64,000 bases of DNA from an uncultured Erysipelotrichaceae bacterium (GTDB taxonomy: Bacteria; Bacillota_I; Bacilli_A; RFN20; CAG-826), in the NCBI GenBank assembly GCA_902802905.1, contig CADCNT010000010.1:1-64000 (forward strand), read 5' to 3'. Positions 9,126 through 18,290 of the stretch are shown piece by piece; within the stretch, counting starts at the first letter, position 1; each line of letters starts with the position of its first letter. The position numbers were made by a program, and so were the translations under genes. The notes beneath the pieces were generated by a model. The model did not search any database. It saw only the letters and a program-made list of their open reading frames with translations, and was not told the DNA's origin.

Positions 9126-11618
9126 ATGAAAAAAGTTTTACATTTAGTTTGTAATTCTCATATCGACCCTGTTTGGCAATGGGATTGGGATGAGGGTATA
9201 AGCGCAACATTATCTACTTTTTATGCTGCATGCAATCTTTTGGATAAGTACGACTTTATCTTCTGTCATAATGAAGTAATACTCTATGAATATATTGAAA
9301 AATATGACCCAGAACTTTTTGCACGCATCGAGAAATTGGTAGCGGAAGGTAAATGGAAAATCATGGGAGGATGGTATATCCAACCTGATTGCTTGGTTCC
9401 TTCAGGCGAATCTTTTATTAGACAATGTTCTTTAGGAAGAGAATACTTTAAAGATAAATTTAACGTAAGACCAACTACTGCGATTAACTTTGATGCTTTT
9501 GGCCATACAAGAGGACTTCCTTCAATTCTTAAAAAATGTGGCTTTGATTCATATGTTTTCTGCCGTCCTTTATTATGCTTGCATACAATGCATGATGTTG
9601 ATATGCCACATGGACCATACCTTTGGGAAGGATATGATGGAAGTCGTGTAAAAGCCCTTCGATATGAAGACACAGAAGCAAACTATACTTCAGTCTTTGG
9701 CTATGCGAAAAGAGATATCTTAAGAAAATCTGATTATTATAAAGACTTAGATGTCAGGCTCGCTCTTTGGGGCGTTGGAAATCATGGTGGGATGTCTAGT
9801 GAAAAAGATTTAGAAGACATCATGGTCTTAATGGATGAGAAAAAAGGTGAATTCATTATTAAGCATTCTTCTTTAGAAGACTATTTTAAAGAATGTGGTG
9901 AGCCAACCACTGCTGATAATCGTCAATACCTCGCTTTAATCAAATCGTATTCATCTGTGCATCCAATTAAGTTAGCTCACGATCAATTAGAAAATGCTTT
10001 ATATTTCACTGAAAAAATCTGCTCTGTTGCTGACCTTTCAGGAAAATATCACTATAACAAAGAAGTGTTAAAAGACGCTGAACGTGTCTTATGCCAAGTT
10101 GAATTCCACGATGTCTTAAGCGGCACTGCGATTAAGATTGGTACCGATTCATCAATTAGAAAAGCCCATCACGCAATCGATGAACTGAAAAAAGAAGCAA
10201 TGACCGCGTTTGTGCGCCTTGCTGCTGACCTTCCTAAAGTTATCCCAGGTGATGACAATATGGTGGTCTTTAATCCATTCCCATACGAATTTAATGGCTA
10301 TGTTGAAACTGAAATTTATCCAGTTAATGCATGCGTCGATAACCAAGCATTTAAACTTAATGTTTACGATATAAATGGAAAGCCAGTTGATTTCCAAATG
10401 ATTCATGAAAACAGCTTGATTGGTCATCAAAAGAGAGTGCGTCTTATTTATGATGTGAAAGTTCCTGCTTTTTCTGTCACTTCTTATGGAGTTCATAATG
10501 AGGTCGTGAAAAAAGAAGAAAAATCAATCGATTGCGAAAATGACATCATTGTTGAAGATGAAGTTAAGTATGTTCGTATTTCTCGAAAGACTGGCTTTAT
10601 TGAATCGTTCAAAGTCAACGGAGAAGAATATTTGGCTGGTCCAGGAGGAATCCCATCTATCTTTAGTGACGGACCTGATCCATGGGGTTGGCGAATTAAA
10701 AATTTAACAGATCCTGTTTATAACGAGAATGGATGGCCAGTTGATGTTGGCAAGTCCACTCTAAAAGATATGAGGTGTGACAATTCTTCCAAAGGTGTAT
10801 ATGAAGGTCTTAAAGGTGTCACTATTCTAGAAGAAGGCAAATTACTTACTGAAGTTCAATCTCTTTATTCTAGAGGTGAGACTCACGTTATAGTTAACTA
10901 CAAGATTTATAAAAATAAACCAACTGTTGATATGAACATTCACGTTTTATTCAACGAACATCAAAAAGGTTTAAAAATCAAATTCCCTCTTAAAGGCAGC
11001 AAGAGCTATTTTGCTCAGATGGCGTTTGGAGTGGAGAACTACTCTGATGAAAAAGAATATCCATGCAACCGCTATGTCGGTATGAAAAAAGGCGACAAGT
11101 GTCTCGCCATTTATAATCGCAGCGGCATTCATAGTGTTTCCAAAAAAGGAAAATACATTACATTAACTTTACTTAATGGTTCAGCGTATTGCTGTCACCC
11201 AACAAGATCATATAATCCAATGCTTGTTGATATGAATCGTTATGTTCCATATATTGAGCAAGGCGTTAGTGATTTCTCCTTGCGCTTACAAGTCAACAAA
11301 GTGGAAGAATGTGAAAAGTATGCGATGGAATTTAACCAAGCACCTTATTCCTTACATTATTTCCCACATGGAAGTGGCAAGAATGTAGTAAAAGATATTA
11401 TTACTTTATCTAATCCGAACATCGTAATTACCGCTCTCAAGCGAAGAAATGATGGAACTTTCTTAATCCGTTTATATAATGGATTAAGTAAGAAAGCTTC
11501 TACTGAGTTACAAATGAAAGGCATTAAAAAGAAGATTTCATTTGGTAAATATGAATTTAAGACTTTTGTCTTTAATGATAAACAAGTCGTAGAGTCGGAG
11601 GATGCTTCAATTTATTAA
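9126..11618 (+). CDS. Alpha-mannosidase, glycoside hydrolase family 38
   Basis: Cleaves alpha-linked mannose from oligosaccharides. 830 residues, no signal peptide, so cytoplasmic. Zinc ligands His12 and Asp14 lie in SHIDPVW. The probable nucleophile is Asp123 in NFDAFGHTRGLP. The family pattern GGWYIQPD follows at 81-88. The C-terminal half is beta-rich, as in GH38. It is the first gene of a very tight + operon running to 25593; the next gene overlaps its end. With the divergent beta-mannosidase and the alpha-fucosidase further on, it points to use of N-glycan-like sugars. The start follows a weak GGG-rich site and the 97-base divergent promoter region. Confidence 0.93.
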   Translation: MKKVLHLVCNSHIDPVWQWDWDEGISATLSTFYAACNLLDKYDFIFCHNEVILYEYIEKYDPELFARIEKLVAEGKWKIMGGWYIQPDCLVPSGESFIRQCSLGREYFKDKFNVRPTTAINFDAFGHTRGLPSILKKCGFDSYVFCRPLLCLHTMHDVDMPHGPYLWEGYDGSRVKALRYEDTEANYTSVFGYAKRDILRKSDYYKDLDVRLALWGVGNHGGMSSEKDLEDIMVLMDEKKGEFIIKHSSLEDYFKECGEPTTADNRQYLALIKSYSSVHPIKLAHDQLENALYFTEKICSVADLSGKYHYNKEVLKDAERVLCQVEFHDVLSGTAIKIGTDSSIRKAHHAIDELKKEAMTAFVRLAADLPKVIPGDDNMVVFNPFPYEFNGYVETEIYPVNACVDNQAFKLNVYDINGKPVDFQMIHENSLIGHQKRVRLIYDVKVPAFSVTSYGVHNEVVKKEEKSIDCENDIIVEDEVKYVRISRKTGFIESFKVNGEEYLAGPGGIPSIFSDGPDPWGWRIKNLTDPVYNENGWPVDVGKSTLKDMRCDNSSKGVYEGLKGVTILEEGKLLTEVQSLYSRGETHVIVNYKIYKNKPTVDMNIHVLFNEHQKGLKIKFPLKGSKSYFAQMAFGVENYSDEKEYPCNRYVGMKKGDKCLAIYNRSGIHSVSKKGKYITLTLLNGSAYCCHPTRSYNPMLVDMNRYVPYIEQGVSDFSLRLQVNKVEECEKYAMEFNQAPYSLHYFPHGSGKNVVKDIITLSNPNIVITALKRRNDGTFLIRLYNGLSKKASTELQMKGIKKKISFGKYEFKTFVFNDKQVVESEDASIY

Positions 11619-11619
11619 T

Positions 11620-14600
11620 ATGAAAGCAGGCAAATTGTCTATTTGCTTATTAGGATTATTTACTTCAATGGCCTTAGTGGCCACGAATGTAAATCAATCT
11701 TTTGCTTTTACTCATGCGTCTAACAATGTTGAGGGGTACTATGCTAAAGCTAGTAGTGGCGCTAACCTCAATAACATCAAGTTCGATTTAGAAGAAAATA
11801 GTGCCCCACAAGCGAGCTATAAGCCTGCATCAATTGACGCGATGAAATTAATTAGAGAAGATGGCTCAATCAACTATCTTCCAGAAAGTTATGTCAACGC
11901 CACTATTGTTTTTACTAAAGTAAGTGCGACACAATATCAGATTCCTACAACGGTTTTGCAAGGCGTTAAAGGTGGCATCTCTAGAGGTGACACGATTGTA
12001 TTAGACGGAAACTTTACTTCCGACGATTGCACTTTGCATATCAAAGAATCAAAACTCTATGTTTATACCAAGGACGCAATTGTTACTGTTCCTCATTCAG
12101 TAAAAAACATCACTTCTTGTTTAGATAATCTTGTATCAAGTAAAGAAGCCAGAGACAGAGAATGGGCGTTTTTGCTTTGGTCTGAAGGTCTTTCTTTCGA
12201 TGACTTTTTAAGGACAGTGGACGATGGCTACTATCCAACAAGCATTCATAATGTCTATGTCGATGGTCAACCACACGCGAATTGCTTATATGACGCTCTT
12301 AGAAGAAGAGATCCTTATGATCCTAAAGCTTTAATGTATGAAATCTATGTTTGTGCCACTGGTCAAATTGGTACTGATAATCCAAATATTGGAACAGTGG
12401 TGGTATTAGATGGTGTCTTTAATTACAAAAATTATGTTCCAGGACAATATAGTGAAAATCCAATCCTTGATTTAGAACCTGGTGAAAGCTATGGCATTCA
12501 AATTGGTCTCCTTACACTTTTAAAAGTTGGAGCGGGTGTTGATGACTATGTAAGAATTAATCTTAAATCTTATTTATTAGAACAATTTGAACTTCTATAT
12601 AACCCTGACCTATATGAACCAGACTTGTACTTACAAATTAGTGAGATGCAAGACGCCTTGGAAGCATCTTTAAAAGATTTAACAACCGCGAAAGATATTT
12701 ATTCTGCTTATAACTATTATGTTTCCCAGATGGGATTATTAGAATTAACCGAAGAGAGTTTCCAATCCTTTAAAAATGCTTATATCAAAGAGGTTATGGA
12801 TTACGTTGATGTTTCTCTTTATTGGGACTCTGTCGCTTTAACCATTCAAGGATATGTTGATGATTGTATTAACACTATTAATAACGCAGTTACCACTAAA
12901 CAAGTAGTAGATGCAGTTAATGAAGTGAAAACCAAAGTTGATAAAACCCACACTCGTTTATATGACATGGAACAGGCTATCTTGAATAGAACTTCTGGTT
13001 GGGAAAACTATCTTGCCCAATATGATTATGTGACTTTAGATGATTTATCTTTAGGTGAATCACAAGTATTCCATGGAAGAAAAAGCGAAAGACAAAATGA
13101 TATCGATACGTATGATAAAGAAAAGAATCAAATCGATACATTTGTTCCTAGCGCGGAAAATAAAGCGGGTAATGTTGCTTTCTGCTTTAACTATCAAGCT
13201 GACGCGGTTCCAACTAAAGGCGCGAACATCTTTATAGTTTTACGCGGCATTAAATATTTTGGTTATTGCTTTGCTATGGGCACCAATTCTAAAGGATTCT
13301 TCTTCCAACGTACACAAGGTGGAAGTGGTGAAGAAGATACTGATTTTGAAGGTCGAGAAAGATGCTTCATGTCTACTTCTAAAATCCCTGTTGTCATTAG
13401 AGCGATTGATTTAATTGAAGGTAATCGCACTTGGATTAATGTCAATATTGGTGGATTTGATTATTTAGACAAGATTGTTGATTCCTTATCATTTGCCACT
13501 AATTCTCGTGTTTCTTTCCGCAACAATATTGAAGATGATAGTGATGTTGATGGCATTGCTACAATTAGCAACTACTATCATCCAAAAGCAAAAGATGTTA
13601 AGGCTAAATATTATGGACTATTTAACTACGATGGTGGACATAATGATGAAGATGAGACACTATACCTATCTTTAGATGATAATGAACTTAAATATGATGC
13701 GGTTGAAGGAATTAATAGTTATGCGATTCGTAGCGATAATATTAAGCTCATTAGAAATAATGTTGAGTATAAATTAGGAAGAACTGACGTTCCTGTAATT
13801 GGCAAATATAGTGCTTCTTCTTATCGTTTATATTTATCTAATTTATTTAATAATGAAATCGGCGGGCTAGTTGATGGAGACACCATTGTTGTTTCCGGTG
13901 CCTTTGCCTATTTTGATGATGATCCAAACGATAAGGTTGCTTTTGAAGTTGGTACATCAAAATTTGTCTATTCTGCTTCTAGTAAGTCTTGGAGTCAAAT
14001 TGTCTCACTAGAAGACGCTAAAAAAGATGCAATTAGACAATTAGATTATTATGTTAGCGAAGATTATTTAGAACAATTTGACGAAGCAGAAAAAGAACAA
14101 GTCACAAATATTGTTAATAACGCAGTTTTATATGTGAATAATCAAACCTCTGTTGAAGGTGTTTACACCGTATTTAATAACGCAGTTAACTCCATTAATA
14201 CAGTGATGACTTCTTTACAAAAATATCAACAAGAAGTTATTTCACTTATTTCTTCTTACAAACAAGATGAATATGGTAGTTATCGTCAAGAAGAACTAGA
14301 CCTCATCATGTCTTATAAGCAAGAAGCTACTGAAAGTGTTTATAATGCTTCATCTAGAAAAGAAATTGATGATATCTATCAAGAAACAATTGAGAAAATA
14401 GACGCTGTTTTGACTGATGAAGAAATGTCTATTAAAGAACTAAAAGAAGCAAAATATCAGGGTGTTAACACAATTAAGAATAGATATGCTTCTTTAATCA
14501 ATAGCTCAATGAGTGATGAGAAGTTAGAAAAACTCAATAATGAAACTATTAAATCAATTGAAAACGTACAAGCCGCTAGTAGCATTGAAGAAGTGAATTC

Positions 14601-14775
14601 AGTTGTTAATGCTTATTTAAAAGCTCATCCACTTCCAAATAGTGGCTCTAGTGGATGTGACGGAAGTATTGCTACTTCTTCCATCATTATTTCCGCTTTA
14701 GCGGCAAGCTTCTTAACTATGTTAATAATTAAAAAATGGAAATATAAATTGATTGGAGGACAAATCAATGAATAA
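11620..14775 (+). CDS. Large secreted surface protein, C-terminally anchored
   Basis: About 1051 residues, function unknown. The ATG at 11620 is preferred over the in-frame ATG at 11602 because the latter abuts its GGAGG site; from 11620 a clean signal peptide follows (MKAGKLSICLLG to SFAFT). Middle: beta-rich stretches with 'NGSINYLPESY'-like and 'GDTIVLDG' units that occur twice (near residues 50-130 and 690-790). These alternate with alpha-helical, coiled-coil-like stretches (near 310-420 and 810-1000). C-terminus: a membrane helix followed by KKWKYKL. It lies between alpha-mannosidase and a sugar-binding protein, so a role in binding glycan at the surface is plausible. Confidence 0.65.
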   Translation: MKAGKLSICLLGLFTSMALVATNVNQSFAFTHASNNVEGYYAKASSGANLNNIKFDLEENSAPQASYKPASIDAMKLIREDGSINYLPESYVNATIVFTKVSATQYQIPTTVLQGVKGGISRGDTIVLDGNFTSDDCTLHIKESKLYVYTKDAIVTVPHSVKNITSCLDNLVSSKEARDREWAFLLWSEGLSFDDFLRTVDDGYYPTSIHNVYVDGQPHANCLYDALRRRDPYDPKALMYEIYVCATGQIGTDNPNIGTVVVLDGVFNYKNYVPGQYSENPILDLEPGESYGIQIGLLTLLKVGAGVDDYVRINLKSYLLEQFELLYNPDLYEPDLYLQISEMQDALEASLKDLTTAKDIYSAYNYYVSQMGLLELTEESFQSFKNAYIKEVMDYVDVSLYWDSVALTIQGYVDDCINTINNAVTTKQVVDAVNEVKTKVDKTHTRLYDMEQAILNRTSGWENYLAQYDYVTLDDLSLGESQVFHGRKSERQNDIDTYDKEKNQIDTFVPSAENKAGNVAFCFNYQADAVPTKGANIFIVLRGIKYFGYCFAMGTNSKGFFFQRTQGGSGEEDTDFEGRERCFMSTSKIPVVIRAIDLIEGNRTWINVNIGGFDYLDKIVDSLSFATNSRVSFRNNIEDDSDVDGIATISNYYHPKAKDVKAKYYGLFNYDGGHNDEDETLYLSLDDNELKYDAVEGINSYAIRSDNIKLIRNNVEYKLGRTDVPVIGKYSASSYRLYLSNLFNNEIGGLVDGDTIVVSGAFAYFDDDPNDKVAFEVGTSKFVYSASSKSWSQIVSLEDAKKDAIRQLDYYVSEDYLEQFDEAEKEQVTNIVNNAVLYVNNQTSVEGVYTVFNNAVNSINTVMTSLQKYQQEVISLISSYKQDEYGSYRQEELDLIMSYKQEATESVYNASSRKEIDDIYQETIEKIDAVLTDEEMSIKELKEAKYQGVNTIKNRYASLINSSMSDEKLEKLNNETIKSIENVQAASSIEEVNSVVNAYLKAHPLPNSGSSGCDGSIATSSIIISALAASFLTMLIIKKWKYKLIGGQINE

Positions 14776-16402
14776 AAAATTATTAGTTATCCCAATGTTA
14801 GGTATTGTCATTCCTACTTTGTCTGCCTGTGGCAAGAAAAGCGGAACCATCGATGACCCGACAAAGGCCAATCTTCACGTTCTTACCTTGGATAAAGGTA
14901 TCGGCACTAAATGGCTTGAAAATGCAGCAGCAATCTTTAACGAAATGTATGCTGAATCCGAAGATTTCCAACAAGGCCGTAAAGGTGTTAAGGTCTCAAT
15001 TATCGGTGACACTAAACTTGACGGTGCTTACTTAAATACCGCTGTTTTAAATGACGATATTTATTTCACTGAACAAGTCGATTATCGAGATTTAGTCAAT
15101 AAAGGCAAGCTCCTTGATATTACCGATGTCTTAAAGGCTGACTTATCATTCTATGGAGACGAAGAAGGAAAGACAATTTTAAGCAAAATCGACCCAACCA
15201 TGGAATCTTATATGAACATGAATAATAAATATTATGGTGTTCCTTTCTATGATTCCTTCTACGGATTTGTTTATGATGTCACTTTATGGAAAGAAAATAA
15301 TTTATATCTTTCTAACGATCCTGAAGATCCATTTGTCCCTTATGATGATGCTAATATTTCAGTTGGTTCAGATAACATAGCAGGTACACCTGATGATGGT
15401 CTTCCAGCCACTTATGAAGAATTTGGTTTATTGATGGATGAACTCAATCAACGTGGCATCACTCCATTTATCACCGCTGATATCGCTAAAGAATATGTCG
15501 CTGACTACTTATACAATGTTGTCGCTGACTATGAAGGCGTTAATCAAATGGTTTTGAATTTAACTTTAAATGGTACCGCGACTGATTTAATCGATACCGT
15601 GGATAATAATGGTAATATCACTTATAAACCAGCAACTCAAATTACGCAAAGCAATGGTTATTTGCTAACTAGACAAGCAGGTAGATACAGTGGTCTTAAT
15701 TTCTTAAAGAATTACATTATGACCTTACCAAATGGTCAAGCTAGTGGTTATAGATTTGTTGATACACATACAACTGCCCAACGACAATTTGTCCAAAAGA
15801 ATGTTGGTAGTCGTCCTGATGTCGGCATGATTATTGAAGGTTCTTGGTGGGAAAACGAAGCTGCTTCTATTATCGCTACCGAAGCAGAAAAGTCTGGAAG
15901 AAGAGACTTTGCAATTATGCCAATCCCATTTGCTAGCAAAGAAAAAGCTATTGAATCCAATTATAAGCATACCTATTTATCACTTTCTCAAAGCTTTGGT
16001 GTTATCTCCTCTAAATGTAGCAATGTCAAACTCGCAAAAGAATTCATGAAGTTCTTACATTGTGACAAGATGCTTTCTAAATTTACCGCAGATACTTCAA
16101 TTACCCGTCCTTTAAATTATGAAGTGACTTCTCAAGATCAATCTAAACTTAGCAACTACGCGAAATCACTTATTTATTTAAAACAGCATTCTAATATTGT
16201 TTATCCATATTCCTCTTTACCAGTGATGGTCAATAATCCATCAGATTTCAAACATTACTACTTTGTTTGGAAGTCTGACGTTGATGGCACTCCATATAAT
16301 CATCCATGGGATTATTTAAGAGAAGGAAGCAAAAACCCAACAATCAAAAAATATTTTGATGGTCATTATGATCATTATTACAATAGGTGGCCAAACTTAT
16401 AA
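14768..16402 (+). CDS. Extracellular sugar-binding lipoprotein of an ABC importer
   Basis: 544-residue solute-binding protein. The ATG at 14768 is 8 bases after GGAGG (14755-14759); the earlier TTG at 14753 is within that site. It has a lipobox, LSAC, at about residue 20. The body follows the family 1 solute-binding fold, including the hinge-like GVPFYDSFYGFVYD and the late EGSWWENEA and AKEFMKFLH. It directly precedes two MalF/MalG-like permeases and is the receptor that captures oligosaccharide outside the cell. At more than 540 residues it is larger than common maltose-type binding proteins, consistent with a complex oligosaccharide ligand. Confidence 0.88.
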   Translation: MNKKLLVIPMLGIVIPTLSACGKKSGTIDDPTKANLHVLTLDKGIGTKWLENAAAIFNEMYAESEDFQQGRKGVKVSIIGDTKLDGAYLNTAVLNDDIYFTEQVDYRDLVNKGKLLDITDVLKADLSFYGDEEGKTILSKIDPTMESYMNMNNKYYGVPFYDSFYGFVYDVTLWKENNLYLSNDPEDPFVPYDDANISVGSDNIAGTPDDGLPATYEEFGLLMDELNQRGITPFITADIAKEYVADYLYNVVADYEGVNQMVLNLTLNGTATDLIDTVDNNGNITYKPATQITQSNGYLLTRQAGRYSGLNFLKNYIMTLPNGQASGYRFVDTHTTAQRQFVQKNVGSRPDVGMIIEGSWWENEAASIIATEAEKSGRRDFAIMPIPFASKEKAIESNYKHTYLSLSQSFGVISSKCSNVKLAKEFMKFLHCDKMLSKFTADTSITRPLNYEVTSQDQSKLSNYAKSLIYLKQHSNIVYPYSSLPVMVNNPSDFKHYYFVWKSDVDGTPYNHPWDYLREGSKNPTIKKYFDGHYDHYYNRWPNL

Positions 16403-16411
16403 TTTAGAGCC

Positions 16412-17356
16412 TTGTTTATGAGTCTATTAAAAGGAAAGAAAATTAATCGTGTAGGAAAGACTCCTCTTAAAAAAGGAGATATCATTTTCTACACGCTTTT
16501 GCTTCTTATTCCTTTAAGCCAAATTTTAATATTCTATTTTGGTGTTAATTTCCAATCTTTCCTTTTAGCTTTCCAAACTAGAGACGCGAGCGGAAATCTC
16601 GTCTTCGATGCCTCTAAAAACTGGAATTTATTTGTTGCTGACGCTAAAACATCGATATTCTGGACTTACGTAGGGAATTCATTCTTGGTTTATTTATTCA
16701 CTTCGTTAACAGGAACAGTGTTAGCAACTTTATTCTCTTACTATATTTATAAAAGAAGAACGTTCTGCAACTTCTTTAAGTTTGTGTTGTTCTTACCTTC
16801 ATTATTACCAGCAATTCTTTTAGTTATTATGTTTAAGGGCTTTGTTGGTAATGGTTTGCCGGCATATTTAAACTATATGTTTGGCATCGATTTTTCACAG
16901 ATGGAAGGTGGAGGAAATATATTCCTTAAACAAAACACCACAACCATCATTATTATCACCATGTATTCCATTTGGATTTCTTTTGGCGCACAAGTTCTTG
17001 TTTATACAGGAGCGATGGATCAAATCTCTCCAGAAGTAATTGAAGCTGGTAAACTTGACGGAACCAATTCGTTTACCGAGTTTTTCCATATCATCTTGCC
17101 TTCTATTCTTCCAACCTTAGGAACGTTCTTAATAGTGGGTATTGCCTCAATATTTACCAACCAGAATAACTTATTTAATTTCTATGGTGGTGGTGGACCA
17201 CATGAACACTACACAATCGGTTATTTCATTTATTTGAAATTAAGAGATGGTGAAGCCAACTATCCATATGCTTCATTTATCGGACTTGTATGTACTTTAT
17301 TTGTCTTACCTCTAACTTTTGGCGTAAGAAAACTAATCAATAGAGTGAGTAAATAA
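16412..17356 (+). CDS. Sugar ABC transporter permease (MalF/UgpA type)
   Basis: 314 residues with about six membrane helices. The cytoplasmic EAA loop that contacts the ATPase is visible as EVIEAGKLDGTNSFTEFFHI. The first codon may be TTG at 16412 or ATG at 16418; neither has a strong ribosome binding site. It forms the membrane channel with the next gene and receives sugar from the 14768 lipoprotein. Confidence 0.9.
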   Translation: MFMSLLKGKKINRVGKTPLKKGDIIFYTLLLLIPLSQILIFYFGVNFQSFLLAFQTRDASGNLVFDASKNWNLFVADAKTSIFWTYVGNSFLVYLFTSLTGTVLATLFSYYIYKRRTFCNFFKFVLFLPSLLPAILLVIMFKGFVGNGLPAYLNYMFGIDFSQMEGGGNIFLKQNTTTIIIITMYSIWISFGAQVLVYTGAMDQISPEVIEAGKLDGTNSFTEFFHIILPSILPTLGTFLIVGIASIFTNQNNLFNFYGGGGPHEHYTIGYFIYLKLRDGEANYPYASFIGLVCTLFVLPLTFGVRKLINRVSK

Positions 17357-17358
17357 TT

Positions 17359-18288
17359 ATGAAGAAGATTAAGTTAGGGACAAGCAAACATTTCAGTGTC
17401 ACAAAAGGTAAACCATCTGTTACCACAGTTTTCTTATTTGTTTTACTTATCATTTACACTTTGGTTTTATTTATTCCAGTGATTTGGTCAATCTATGCTT
17501 CTTTAGCGGATAGCTATACTTTTGGTGATGTTTTTGACCCTCAATACCCTAACTTATCAAAAACATTGGCCTTAAGCTTTGATAACTTTAAATTTGCTTG
17601 GGAAGAATTAACAATTACTGTCCAAGTCAATGGTGTTAGAGAAACATTTGATACGATTGGTTTACTTGGCAATAGTATCTTATATTCCACGATATCCGCT
17701 TTATCATTTACGATTTGTCCTGTAATAGTTGCATATGCAACTTCAAGATTTAAATATGGCTTCTCTAAGATTATTTATGCCTTTGTTGTCGTAGCAATGT
17801 CCTTGCCTATTGTTGGTAATATGGCTAGCGAAATTCAAATGTTACATAACTTAGGAATGTTTGACACGATTATCAGTATGGTGATCTTGAGATTTAACTT
17901 CTTGTCGATTTACTTCTTAATTTTGCACGCGCAGTTCTCATCTATTCCTAATGATTATTCAGAAGCCGCGAAAGTTGATGGGGCAAGCAATTTAAGAATT
18001 ATGTTACAAGTGGTGATTCCTCAATCACTTAACACAATTGTTACTGTCTTTATTCTTTCCTTTATTACTTATTGGAATGATTATCAAATCCCATTGCTTT
18101 ATTTGCCAAGTTATCCAACTGCTGCGTACGGCATCCATAACTTTATCTATAATCCAGATAGTGCGATGGCTACAGTGCCACATCAAATGGCGGTTGCGGT
18201 TTTGTTAACCTTACCTATCGTTATCGTCTTTATCGTCTTTAATAAACGTTTAAGAGTATCTGTCGCTATGGGAGGTATTAAGAGTTAA
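17359..18288 (+). CDS. Sugar ABC transporter permease (MalG/UgpE type)
   Basis: 309 residues, about six membrane helices, with the EAA loop SEAAKVDGASNLRIMLQVVI. It starts 2 bases after the stop of its partner permease. A loop between helices 1 and 2 (about residues 50-95) is external. It belongs to the same importer as 14768 and 16412. The ATPase is either the short one at 24018 or the MalK-like one at 33519. Confidence 0.9.
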   Translation: MKKIKLGTSKHFSVTKGKPSVTTVFLFVLLIIYTLVLFIPVIWSIYASLADSYTFGDVFDPQYPNLSKTLALSFDNFKFAWEELTITVQVNGVRETFDTIGLLGNSILYSTISALSFTICPVIVAYATSRFKYGFSKIIYAFVVVAMSLPIVGNMASEIQMLHNLGMFDTIISMVILRFNFLSIYFLILHAQFSSIPNDYSEAAKVDGASNLRIMLQVVIPQSLNTIVTVFILSFITYWNDYQIPLLYLPSYPTAAYGIHNFIYNPDSAMATVPHQMAVAVLLTLPIVIVFIVFNKRLRVSVAMGGIKS

Positions 18289-18290
18289 TT

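Noticed and set aside
328-14775. Sortase-anchored (LPXTG) surface proteins
   Set aside because: The C-termini have a membrane helix and basic tail but no LPXTG-like motif ahead of it in either protein.
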